From positions 24,317 through 88,316 of the forward strand of contig WIXG01000326.1 in assembly GCA_009869945.1 (NCBI GenBank): a DNA stretch of 64,000 nucleotides, given 5' to 3'. The position numbers and the translations under genes were made by a program. The number at the start of each line of letters is the position of its first letter. The first letter of the stretch is position 1. Under the pieces are notes generated by a model. It saw only the letters and a program-made list of their open reading frames with translations, made no database searches and was not told the origin of the DNA. Source of the stretch: Mesaphorura yosii (lineage: Eukaryota; Arthropoda; Collembola; Poduromorpha; Tullbergiidae). Positions 22,660 through 34,869 of the stretch are shown one piece after another.

Positions 22660-23192
22660 ACACAAAACACAAACTGGCATGTGAAACCGGTTCCTTTCCT
22701 CGTGATTCAACCACAAAGCAGAACGCAAAAAGATCCAACCTGGTGACATCATCGCTTTGTTTGTTGTCGGAGCATGTAAAACTAGGCGATGGAAGGGAAG
22801 ACTTAGTGGAGAGAAATGCTGTGCTTGGGGGCACAGCTCCACGTAAAAATGGCCATAGTGATTGGCTCCGAATTCGGCTTCGATCTCAATCGTCCCGCCT
22901 GGTAGGTACCGGTGATGATTTTGGTGTCGTAAATCCCGTTCTGTTTCGCCCCCGTCTGGCCCGCCTTGTCACTGCACCGTCTACAAGCCGAGTATTATGT
23001 GTCCTGAAGCACATTTCCACACCAAACTCCTTGATGATCCCACCACCACTCTCTCTCCCACTAGTTGGAGATTGATTCTAGCAGATCCTCCCGTGTCTGA
23101 ATTCAGGTACGTCCGAGTGGTGACTTGAGGAACCCGTGACCATTGGCAACGGACACGGCAAGCGCAGCAAGAACAACCAACTTGGCAAACAT
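22660..23192 (-). pseudogene. Decayed AA15 lytic polysaccharide monooxygenase
   Basis: The first exon (23192-23111) encodes a signal peptide (MFAKLVVLAALAVSVANG) followed at once by HGFLKSPLGR. That gives a mature N-terminal histidine, the hallmark of the copper histidine brace in AA15 LPMOs. Further along the minus strand come HQGVWCGNVLQD, YSACRRCSDKAG, YDTKIITGTYQAG and TIEIEAEFGANHYGHF YVELCP, matching the AA15 core including the second brace histidine (ANHYG). The frame is broken: a TAA follows VLQDT at about 22993-22995, the phase slips by one base between GTYQAG and TIEIE at about 22900, and no C-terminal CxxCVLQW block is recognisable. The gene once acted on chitin. A sequencing error could explain one lesion but hardly all of them. 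Confidence 0.55.
22685..22692. promoter_or_regulatory. AACCGGTT palindrome (Grainyhead-type) upstream of the modular protease
   Basis: In the context TGAAACCGGTTCCTTTC, 159 bases before the ATG at 22526. A further copy at 21108-21115 lies inside the coding region of the same gene. Confidence 0.5.
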
Positions 23193-25489
23193 TTTGATTT
23201 CAATATCAATCGATCTCGGACACGAGTGCGCTATTGTTGTATGAGCTAATGGACACTTGGTTTTTATTACTTTGGTTGGGAGTGCGACTGGAATGTTCAC
23301 CTGCCGATTTGAAGAGGGCAGCTGAGCAGTTGACAAACTGAAGTGGACATGGCACCATGAAAATCATAAAATTAGCCTAAACAATTTCAAGCCGTATAAT
23401 ACAATCAGTGTCAAAAATTGGTATGGAAAATCCCGTGACACGAAATAATATAAAATTTATTGACAAAAGTCAGTAAATGTAAAACAGCGGGATTTTATTG
23501 GTTTTGTGTTAGTTTTTCCATGACTGAAGTTTTTAGTTACATACATATGATAAAATTTTGTGATTTGATTGTCGGATGCTGTGATTCGGTTAGGAGACAA
23601 GATGAAGAAAATGCACATTGTAAATTAGCAAAGTAGTGTTTTTAAATAAATTTGTTTTGTTTCTTTAAAAAATACCCTAATCATAAAGCTAGTTGCCAAT
23701 GGTGCAGCCGCCGGCCAGAGACCCACACCACTCCGCCATGTGTCTTCGCCGAGCTGAAGCACTCCCGATGGAGGCTGGACACACAAGTGCAGGTATACAG
23801 ATTTTCGTGTGTCCTTGTGGGGTCCTGGGTAGTATGCGCCCTTGCACAGTTTGCGGCCTTCGTAAACGGTTCTCGTATGCCCTTTCACCACGTCTTTGGA
23901 GGCCAACTCCAAAACACATGTCAGCAAGTAAGGTTCTTTCACACGTCAATCGATCCTCGGGTGTATCGGCATTTAATTATTGGGAGAAGTGAACTGAGTA
24001 CACGCGATCGGACAACATTTTATTAAGTTCTAGAAAACTGAAACCTTACTGAAACTGAAGTATGTTTCCGGAATCAAACCCCCCCCCCCAGTGCAGAGGA
24101 GGTTCGAAGGAGGTTACGGCGCTGACCCACATTCATCCCCTCTGGAAATACTAAAAATGTGTGCAGTGTTTGACTGGGGAGCCATCAGAGTCATCAATGT
24201 CGTGGTCGGGCTCGATTCTTCTGGGGTTGTCAGGATGCTGAGTCGTCAAAGCCTCGTTCCGGAATTCGTTCATCACCACAATTCAGGTGGACTTCGACTC
24301 CTCAGCCGCAAACACGCACAAGTGAGAATGCTCGTAGTCTGGAGATCATTTCCATTGTGGAAAGTCCCTTCCAGCTTCCAGTCTCTTTGCCTTTTCTCAA
24401 GTCATTTTCCGAAGTGCTAAGACTCCACGAGCTGGAACTTTATGACCTCGTGTGTTGTGAGTGCATACGACGAAAGATGCAGATGGCAAAGGTGGCACCA
24501 GCTGCTGAAAAGAAACCAGCCAACGCGAATGTACTCGTATTTATATGAAGCGGATGAGTAGAGATGGGTGCTGGCAATGAGTTCACGTACTCACGAGCTG
24601 ATTGGTTGCAGAATCAGTAGGACGAATTCTAGCACGGCACTTTGCAAAGACTCGGGACAATACGCAACATGAATTGAACTTCCACCTCGATGCTGATTGG
24701 CTGAGCCCGTGAGTCCAACTCTCAACTGGGTAAAGTCTCGGCTCGGGGAAACATGAGACTTTTATTCGTCTCTGCTGTTGCTCGGCTGCTCATCGCCCCA
24801 CAAAATGTCAAAGCAAATTGTGGCTTCTTTGGTCTTCTTCGCTGGGAAACTTCAATTCGGTTGCTGTTTGCACTGCCCAAGCAAACAAGCAGGCTTTTGC
24901 CTTTTGCCATTTACTTTATCTTGATTCTATTTTTTTAATATTCTCCTTTGTTCTTGCTAGCTCGACGTGATTCAGTGATTCGATCAGTGACCCAAAGAAC
25001 AACCTGACTTAATTTCAATTAATTAAATAATCAATTTTAATTGCACTCTTAACTATTTGTGATTTGGTAATTAACAAACTCTTTACGAATATAACATAAG
25101 CAAGTCTTAAACCTGCTTTTCAACCTTCATAAAAGTGTTTTTAACTTCGTCGACTTTTATTGGTCTTATCTGTATTCTAATGTTCTGATTTTTAAAACTA
25201 GTTTGAATCAATTTCTGTGCAACTAAGGCCGCAAAATAGGTATAAGACGTCTAATTTCTAAGCTCAACTGGTGTGGCTCTGACGTGGAGGTAATTCTTGG
25301 AGTTGATTAGTTATTTCTATGCTAATTACGTCTTCTAAGATGTTGAGTACCCAAAATTGGCCTTTTTCCGGATACCGTTGACTAAATTCATGTCCTATGC
25401 TTACTCCAGGGTAACTTTTTGGTCTAACTTGGCGTCCTTTTCTTCTGTAGGAGCAATTCGACCTCCTTATCGGTCTCGCAATCAACAAG
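23193..25489. other. Intergenic stretch before the IRAG-like gene
   Basis: About 2.3 kb. It includes the upstream region of the LPMO relic, a cysteine-containing degenerate minus-strand segment at 23690-23949, a C10 homopolymer at about 24081-24090, and an AT-rich stretch at 24930-25260. A 5' leader exon of the following gene may lie here; the acceptor used by its first coding exon ends at 25450. Confidence 0.5.
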
Positions 25490-28400
25490 ATGGAACAGGC
25501 GCACAGATCGGATGAGAGAAGATCAGAATCATTTGGTGACGGCCCCACTGGAAGTTCCTTCGAAGGCGATGGCGGTGAATGTAGCTTCGTGTAAGTTCAT
25601 TTTGACTCTGTACTTAACTCAACACATATATTCAGATTCAACTTCGACTCTTTCAGGGACGCAACAATTCTCCAAAATGAGGTTACTCAACTGGAATTTC
25701 GACAACGGAAATGCCTTGCTGAGATTGCCGACCTGGAGAAGCAGCTCACTCAGACCGAAGAAAATTTGAACACTGTAACTGTGAGTCATTTCGAGAGGAT
25801 ATTTGTTAATCGTGAAAAGTGGTTAACATCGAAAAAAAAATTTAGTTTCAAAAAGAAAATCTGGAAAGGAACTTACGGCAAAGCATTAGGACCATTGAAA
25901 TCTTGAAGGAGCAACAGAACAAGTGCAAGGATCAGTTTGATCGTGAACTGGACGAAGTCAGGAGTTCACTGACAAATTGTCAGGACAAGAATTCAATTTT
26001 CCGACGAAAGATTGCACGTCTGGAAGAAGACTACGCCAGCGTGTGCACAATTAATGTCGACTTGAATGTCGAGGTACAGAATACACAAGATTTGGAGATG
26101 GCTAGTTGCCCTCATTTGCTTCCACTTCACTTTACAGATTAGAAAGCTAAAGGCAGATCAGGCGAGTTCCAAAAAGAAGATACAGGGGCTGACGAAGGAT
26201 CTTCTTGACCAATGTGAATTCGATGAGCGGACTCGCTCGGATTTATTGGGATTGCTGTTGGATGCAAAGGAGAAGGAGAAGGAGCTGGAAGATGCCAAAG
26301 AAAGACTGGCGTTTGAAAATACGGTTGCCATTTGCTTTTTTTTTTACTTGAGATCATCTTGGTTTTCTTTTTGTTTAACCTTTCTTTTTTGGAGCAGGTG
26401 CTGCGTGATCAGAAAGAGGATCTGGAGAGGCAATTGCTGGAGCGAAATCCCTCTTTTGATATGGGGCTAATGGTTAGGGCACATTCATTCCTAATGGTCG
26501 AATTTCCATCGTTTCTGATGACTGATAAAAGTTCCTTGAATACGTTGCAGGACGAGTCTGCCGAATTTGATTCCGAAAATGCTACCATGTACTCTTTTCC
26601 ACCAACGCCTAGAAATGCTTCTCTCCACGACGAATTGGTTGCCGCGATGGTGAGTGCTTTTAATTCATGGCGACTCAAATATCGTATTGGCCAGCGGTAC
26701 TAATGTTGAGCATACCTAATATTTTTCAGGGCCTTCCGTTGCATTCCAAGCTGCCTAATTGTCTTCAAGATATGGATGCCAATGTCAACGACTCCCAGCG
26801 TAATGGATCAGTAAGAAAATTCAAACATTTCCTATTTACTTTGGCCTGGCCACTGACTTTAGAGTGTACATGGTCAATTTCCATTAACAGGGAAGTGGTT
26901 CGGAAGTGCTTGACGCTACAGATTGCAGTTGTAGTCAGGTAATTATTACCGTATTATTAGATCTGTTCAATGATAACTGTATGAAGGATACTCACACGAT
27001 TCTTTGCTTCAAGCAGCAAGCTGGAGATCTTAAAAATGTCTTGATTCACATGTGGAAGACTTTGGACGCGACAGAAGCTATTCTGAGGTAAGACAAGAGA
27101 ACTTCAGGTTCATTGTACTTGGAAATCGCTTTTGACGCCGCCTTGGTGACTGGGCTCATGTTTCGAACCGGGCAGGACGTGAAAAGTTTGCAAGTGGGAG
27201 CCGTGTGCGCTTGTTCACAATTTCTCGGTTGGCTGTCACCTCGCAGTGTAAGGCGTAAGGTGTAATGTACACAGTTACTTTCTATTTCTGTGGATGAGCC
27301 GTGATCATGTACGGAGTCGGGACAGCATTTCTCGGCTCGCTTCAGTCGAGAGATGTGAGTTGCGAGCACTCTCAGTGCAGAAAGTTTCTCTGTCTTAGCC
27401 AGTTAAGGTTTGTGTTAGAAATAGTGTCAGTGTCAATACATGTTTTTAATTGCGAGTTAGCGGTATATTATCCATACTCAATGGGGAACTGCCTAAACTC
27501 CAGGTAGGGCACGAGTAATATTAAGAAATCACTATTAATTGGGCTTGGTGAAAGGAACATCAGAAATCAAAGAGAAAGCCAGCGAAAGGATGCAGTGGGA
27601 TCGATAAATTCAGTTTTGGTTGCTTCTTGGCAAAGCGCCGAGCATGAACTTGACGATCGTGCAGAGTGTCTCCGCATCAGTAGGCAGTGCATGTTTCGTG
27701 CTCTACGCTGGGTTGACTAGCTTCATGTCGTCGTGGGCTGTCGTGATTTTATATTTTATGAGCCTCACTGCAAGATGAAGGTTACGGCATGTATCTGTAC
27801 TTTTCAAAATCCAATTCTCATCGTTTAAATATCATATTTTGGATGCTACTCATATTTAATAATGTAAGGTGATTTCTCTGGCGTTCGTAGAAATATTCAA
27901 TGCAGTTGATTAGATGATTAGTTGAGTTTGTCACTCGCATGCGTTTTTATTTTGAGGACATCAGAAGGAGTAGAATTCAAATTCTTCACGACTCATGGCG
28001 ACTGGTTCATGAATTCGTGCTCAGCATGTAAATAAACAATGGAGTTCTCCTATGCCGCTTTTTCTCCCCTTTCATACTTGATTTTAAAATAATCCAAAAA
28101 TAAACAGGCAAATTCGTCTCGGAAGTGTTAAGGACGAGCACGAGTTTTTGGTTTCGAACCGCAGGCATGCACTGGAAATCCATGAAATCGAGACCCGATA
28201 AGGGGCAGAGATTACAAGCGAGAATATTGTTTTATGCATTCTAACATAGTCCATAGTCACTTTACTTACGAGATTGAGCATTCCAGCTTCCAGGCGCAGG
28301 CGTTAATCAGCTCATGTGTGATGGTATGGCATGGAAAATAACAAAAATGCTTGACTGATTGACTTTCGCTCTGTTTCTTATTACTTGCGTGACAGCCGTA

Positions 28401-31400
28401 ATTTATTCATGATTCTTTTCAGGAACGCGAAATCTGGAGAGTGCGAGGGTGCTTCCATTGACGACTTTTCTCCCGAGCTCGAAAATGGAGTCTTTGCTCC
28501 CGGCGATATCGAAACGAATCAAGATGAAGTCGTTCGTCGGATCCACAAAGAACTGGCTGAATTTAGGCTGCAGCTGAAGCAGAGTCAGGAATTATTTCAT
28601 ACTCTGGTGAGTCGAGGGCTTCTGCATAATGACTTGTCAAGTTGAGACTGCTCCGATCGACTGCTTCCTTCCGTTTCAGTGAAAAATGGTTTCTTGACAC
28701 AAATCTCTTTCCTTCCTTCCTGTGTTTACAACATCAAGATGATGTAAACCTCATTCAGAATTGTCTTTCGAGAAGTGCATTGTCAATTCCCGAATTCCCC
28801 TTCCTCAAGCCTCTTCGTCTTCCCACATTTCTCTACGGTGCATCGTGTAAACATACTATGTATTTTTAATTTCAGAGCAACTCATCTCAGAACTTTGGAG
28901 CGACTCAGTCTTGCCCTCGTCTGACGGATCCGGTGGCTCCAACGACAAAGGCCGAACGAAGCGATTGCTCAACTCAGACTGAAAACGTGGACCCGCAGTT
29001 TGGTTCTTCTGCCAACAATTACGACCGCATTGCTCAACAAAATGGCGACGATCATGAAATAGTTCAGATAATGGGCATGGCCATTGACGGAATGGAGGAG
29101 AAGTGCGTCCTATTTTATTTTGTGGCTCTTTAACATTTTTGTACTCTTCGGGCTTTAGGGTAGTGGGTCTGCGTTGAAGTTGTTGCGTAATCGTAATAAT
29201 GTAGCTTCTTTCTATCATCACAGATGATGAAGGTTAAAACGGTAAACGGAAGTCTGGTTTTAGCCGTCCTTCTGACAGTTCTCCAATGACTTCTGCAGTT
29301 TGCCAATGCACGGAAAAGATTTAATGACTCTTTTATGATAGGAAGCATAGGGAACCTATAAACTGGTGCAACAGGCAGGCGTCTCGCGTCTTTTTACTTA
29401 AGTGAAGTAGTGCGCTTGGTGTTGACCGCAATTGTGCTATCAGACTGAAATACCAATCAATGCCAGCAGCCGCACCATGATAACTTCTATTCCATTCCCA
29501 TTAATAGGCAGTAAATCAGGCTCATTAGCAGTGTTTCTTCTCTCACGATTCCGTTAGCCAAGAGCAACAGCAACAGCAGTTACGAAATCTTACGCGCAGA
29601 AGGTGCTGGTGTTGGACGCTTCTCTCGGACAGTTAGTGAGTTAGTTAGTTAGAGGCTGTTGTAACTTTATAACTCTGAATACAATTAAGCAGCAGCACGA
29701 GCAACTGCTCAGCTCTGCTTTAAAGCATGGTCGTGTACAACTTGAGCGCAAAGTACTGAATTGTACTCCTGTGAGCGTGTTTGAGAGAGACTGCGAGTGA
29801 AGTGCGAGAGGGTTGTTTCTTTGCTTAAATTTTCCTTGAAGCACATAAATTAATAAAATTATCTTGGAGATTTGGGCAGAGACTTGCGTGAAACTTTGAA
29901 ACGTGAGATATTGCAGTTCTCCTTCAGTTAGGCCAGGTTTTTTGCACACAGCGTTCGTTTGCTTCAAGTAGAAGTTGCAGCCACGTCGTTCAAGATCAGA
30001 TGCGCTCCGGAATTAGGAAAGCACTTTGAACGTGTCGTGTTCAATGCGGAAGGGATTTCGTCCTCGCACGGGCGATAGGAGCAGGTCAACCTGCAATTCG
30101 TAAAGATTCCTCGTCTCGGTGCTTTCTTGTGGTGTTCCCAGTGTTTATCATGTGCTCCTGTCCCAGTGAAGTTGGCAGCCAACGAATTATTTCGAATTAT
30201 TAGATTCATAGTTTAGTCTAACACTTAAATTGCCGTCGATGCGTTTTAAGGAATTGGTACGTATAGATCTGTGCTGTACTTTAGAACTCTGTCTTGGCTT
30301 TACTCTGTTTAATGTAAAGTGTCCACTGCGTGTTTTACGATAGATGATTTGATTTGCTCCAGTTTCAGAATCACTCCCAACCTACCAACTGTGCTTGAGG
30401 AGTGCGAGCTGGAGGCTGAATCTAGTCCACGAAGCAGTGTCAGAAGAATGAATAGCTCAGACAAGGGCTCGCGACCTCCGCTGAAGCGAATGCCAAAGGC
30501 AGTCACGACGGACGACGTCAAGTCTGATCTCGAAGATTTCCAGAGTGCAGCGAGCAGCTTGCCTACGAGCACCTACAACAGCTTGGATCGGCCACTCTCC
30601 GTCTCGGGGGCTCGGGCTCGAAACGGCAACGCCACACAAGATGATGACACCTGCTCAATTGTGAGTGAGGAAAACACCGACTTTTGGTCTCCCATCACGT
30701 CGCCCTCCTCCCCGACCTACTGGACACCCTCGCAGGGATCCTCTTCTCAGGTAACTCACAAAACATAACTTTTTCATTAAAATTCTTAACTATGTAACGT
30801 GTGCGAACTGAATCTGTAATCAGCTAGAATTCGACTCAAAACTTAAGCAGTACTAATGTTTTTATTGCGAACCTTTTGTTTTACGTTTCTTTTGTTGTTG
30901 ATTAAAAATTAGGAAACTTCAATTAATGAATTCAGGCGAACGAATGCAATTATCTTAAGCAAGTGCTATTCTGAGTCTACGAGAGGGGCTGTAGAAGCTC
31001 AAATTGAGTGGAACAGAGACGAACACAGCCAAAATCTGTTAATGGCAATGGCATGTGAAATGTGATTTAGATAGAAGTATAAAGTACGCCCGCATAGTAT
31101 TAATGTAACAGGCCAACAACGGGGGTCGAACAAAGACGCAAACCTGCCTCGTAGACTATTTATTCTGGTGGTTATAAAATATTTGAGTCTCTCCGGGTGT
31201 TCGGAATAGCTTTTATGCTCGAATTTTCTTGTATCTTTTCTAGACTCTTTCCCAATGATTCATTCTAGCAACTGCTCTATGAATAGCACAATGAATAATT
31301 CTCTGCCGTTTTCGTAGAGCACGTTCATTTCCAGCCCTGGTAAGGTTGCATGCGTGGTTTAGAAGTGATTAGTTAATTCATTTAGCCTAATTAGGAAACC

Positions 31401-34400
31401 CGACTTTGAGCTTATCTATTTTCGGTTAGTTTTAATGAGCGCAGAAGTCTAAACATTCGACGTGGTCAGATTGACGAGGAACACATTGTGGTTGAGCTGT
31501 CTAGATTGGCGGCATGCTGCCAAGATTTGCTCTAAGAGCAGGAAAAACAGGATGAAATAACATAAATATGTTCGCCATTTCTTTATCATTCATTTCCTGT
31601 ACTTTATTGCTCGAGCGAGTCAAGCCTCGTTTCGAGTGTCGAGTCGGACGTATCTCTTATTTGAACACTGATTTGCTATTTTTCAGGAAACGTTAACTAA
31701 TCATGACGGTGATCGAACCCCAGTGAATTACGACCGCGTTGACAAGAGGTTCCTCGAAGAGACTGAGTATTCTGGCTCCAAATCGGTAAGTGCTAAAATT
31801 TTAGGAATCTTCAGTCTTATTCCTTCACTTCACATAAGCTAAACGTAAATTGGTAATATATTAATGACTTACAAAATTATCTATTTCTTCAGAAAACACT
31901 CAGCTGGGGAATTACAATGCCAATTGACAATCGACATGGGATTTCATCGGTTGGAGTTATTCCGGAATCACAGCAGGAGCATATGAAGCGGTAAAAATTT
32001 TCTCAGTCAAACTATTTAATTGGAAAATTGAGTATTCATTCCGTTCCTGTGCTTTTGCCTGATTTACAGTTATGCGTATGACACAGTTGCAAGATCGTGT
32101 GATCGTGATGCTGAAATACTGTCCCGCACGGAATGGCGCACACTGAAGAAAGATTTGGACGCTAAGGAACTTGCTCACTACAAAAAGTGCTTCGGTCAGG
32201 AAGACGGTGGAGAGACTGACGACGGCGGGTGCAAGACTTCCGTCAACATGAATTTGGATGACGAGGCCGAGGAACATTGCGAAAAGTATTCCACCTTGGT
32301 TGATGAACTCTTCAACTGTCTGGACATTAAGCGAGACGGAGCAGAGTAAGTCTTTTGCTTTTTTAAGGCAATTAACAGAGGAATGATTAAAAGTTTGATT
32401 TCCACACAGATTCAGTGAGGTCGACATGCCAAACATTTCTGTAAGTCGAGCACTAATGTTCAGAAACATGCATGCAAAAATTGGCCAGTTCTAATTTAAT
32501 GCGGCTGTTTAAATATTTTAGCAACGATTTGAGCAGTTGGCAACTGTATTCAAGACGGATCACATGAATCTTACTTCCCGATCAGAAGCAACTTCAAAAT
32601 GTTACGAATCTGCTCTGAACCGAATGAAAGGAATTTCAAATTCATTGAACCAATGCCTTCAGGTAAGAAACCTGAAATTTGGGGCTTGCAAACCGGCTTT
32701 AAAATTTGAAAACAATATTTATTTCAGCGAATTCGTGATCACAAGCTTCCGGGTGAAATTCATGAAGATTTGCGTGCCATGGAGCACACGTCCCAGGAAC
32801 TAGAAATGTATTCTCATAATTTGTCTCGAGCAGCAAGAGTAAGAATTTTCCTTGTATCGTATTACATTCCAAATATTTAATTTTTCTATTTTAATTTTAG
32901 CGTGCTGGTAGAATTGATCTTGAAACTCGTCTCTGCAAAATGATTGAAGTCATGGTTTTGTACGTTCACATACTTAAAACTCTCCACCGAAACAGTGAAG
33001 AAGAACTGCAAAAAGCGAGGTGAACTATTTCACTCTACCACAATTAATCTTAAAAAATTGTATGTGTATTTTTCAAAACCCTAAAAAGTGATCATCCGAA
33101 AAATCATGTAAAATTTACGCAAATCCTAAAATTGTGTGTTATAGATGGTCAAACTCATAAAATTTAAACAATTTCGAAACCTCATCTCATTGCCACATTC
33201 TGCAATCTCTACGCTTAATGTTCCTCTTTGCTTTTTCTTTTCTGTTCTTCCGTCCATTTTCATACCTCTGCATGCATTTCTCAATAAGTCAGCCAATTAA
33301 TTTAGCAATTAATTAATTTGTAGAGAACTTCTAGATGAGAAAGATACTCCAATGCCGTCCAAGACACCGATTGAGAAATTGCACCATAACAATAACAACG
33401 GAAATACGGTGAGTAGAATATTCTATTTCGGCTTTCGGAAATCTAAAATCCATTCCACAAATTCAGATTTTACGTATTAGCCTTATAAACTACTCGTACT
33501 ACTTACATGCAGCATTTGTTAGGGCTGGATAAATCTTAAAAGTAAGAATCATTGCCCTGGGTCTATCGCTCAACAGGAAAATTGATTTAGTTAATTTGTT
33601 CAGCTTGATAGTGGAATTGCTTGAAATCAGAGATTTGTCGTGTAGTAGTGCACCGACGTTAAAGTTACTTGATCAAGCTTCATTTATTGCATGGAGCGTG
33701 GAGTCTAAATAATTTAACTTCTGCATTAATCAGGTCAACTGGGGGGATGGGGACTTCTTCGACGTCGACGAAAATCTAACTGAAAGGTGAGTCATGCACG
33801 GTATGACGAACTATAATGATTAAGCTCATTTAGGTAATATTTATGAGATCAAGTTTCGAGTTACTGCAAGCTGGTTAGTTTTGCGCGTTGTGAAGCCGAA
33901 GAACAGACCAGACAAAAATATTCACTCAGATAGCTCCTTTAGTCAATAATCCAGCTTACGACAAAACGAATGTTTAGATTCGAAGACGGCAAACCAAAGT
34001 ATGCTCTTCAGCACTTGCTGGGGCCTAAGAAGGTCAACGCTGGTCTAAGCAACTACCAGGAATTAGTCCTTGCCGAAAGACATTCCACTGGAAACATCGT
34101 GCTCAGGTAAAAACTCTCAGAATTTGTTAGGGTCCACTTGTCTGGTGGTGGAAGGCGAATTGAGCAGTGCTCATGCAATAATTGGCCAGGACGCTTGAGA
34201 GCTTGAAAACGTTGCTCTTGTCTTGATTGTAACTGTTGACTATAACTAACATGTCTTGGGTCTTTAATACCTGTAATTGCTGAACAGTGTGCTGAGATTT
34301 AATGTGTGAGTTGGTAGGTGCAGTTAACCGGTTGTGCCTTGGGAATGACGTGCAGATGCAATTTGGTGCTTTTTCGGTGGAATAATTTTGTCGAAACCTT

Positions 34401-34678
34401 TCATGCGGTTGTTCTGTGTTGGCAGGTACGTGTCGGAGTGGTCGGAGGTCGTCCAGCGAGAGCTGTATTGGCCATGGAACTGGGATCAAACGTGGAAGGG
34501 TCTCAAGCAGGGCTTCTCTGGAATCATCATGGTCATTGGCTTGCTGATTATCGCCGGCAATGTCATCCCGAACGTTGGGGCGCAAAACAACGGTCACTGC
34601 GACTCCCTGCTTTCACGAATCTTCGGCAACCTCGCAAAGTACGGTTCTCTGACCCATAGTCAAGTTCCTCACGTCTAA
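25490..34678 (+). CDS. IRAG/LRMP (Jaw1)-like tail-anchored coiled-coil protein
   Basis: Twenty-three exons sum exactly to 1068 residues: 25490-25590, 25657-25780, 25846-26073, 26138-26323, 26398-26472, 26551-26649, 26730-26810, 26891-26938, 27017-27087, 28423-28606, 28876-29102, 30363-30750, 31687-31785, 31893-31990, 32070-32345, 32410-32440, 32522-32662, 32728-32838, 32901-33019, 33324-33408, 33734-33786, 33978-34106 and 34426-34678. Residues about 35-230 form a coiled coil. The middle is Ser-rich and disordered. RFEQLATVFKTD and ETRLCKMIEVMVLYV match the MRVI1 (IRAG1/IRAG2) domain. The C-terminus has one transmembrane helix at about 1013-1035 (GIIMVIGLLIIAG) and a luminal tail of about 33 residues, so it is tail-anchored in the ER or nuclear envelope. 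Vertebrate relatives bind IP3 receptors. In-frame TAG at 25448-25450 abuts the acceptor, so ATG 25490 is the first start unless an upstream exon contributes. Confidence 0.82.
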
Positions 34679-34863
34679 AGAATCCAGTCATTTATCTCCT
34701 ACAACGTGCTAGCCCATAGGTTGCAACGATTGGTTACGAAACAATAACTGATAATAGTTTAGGTCGCCAACTTTTATCTGTACTTTATTTACAAACTAAT
34801 TGTAAATGTGTCAATGCATTTGAAAACTGTTACAATCCAAATTGAACTTAATCGTAAATTTCA

Positions 34864-34869
34864 AATAAA
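34864..34869 (+). terminator. Polyadenylation signal of the IRAG-like gene
   Basis: AATAAA 186 bases beyond the stop codon at 34676-34678, the first such hexamer downstream on the coding strand. Confidence 0.5.

Noticed and set aside
27150-27185. GGTTCGAAAC word (minus strand) as a tRNA T-arm
   Set aside because: No acceptor stem, D-arm or anticodon arm can be drawn around it; a similar word near 28150 also fails.
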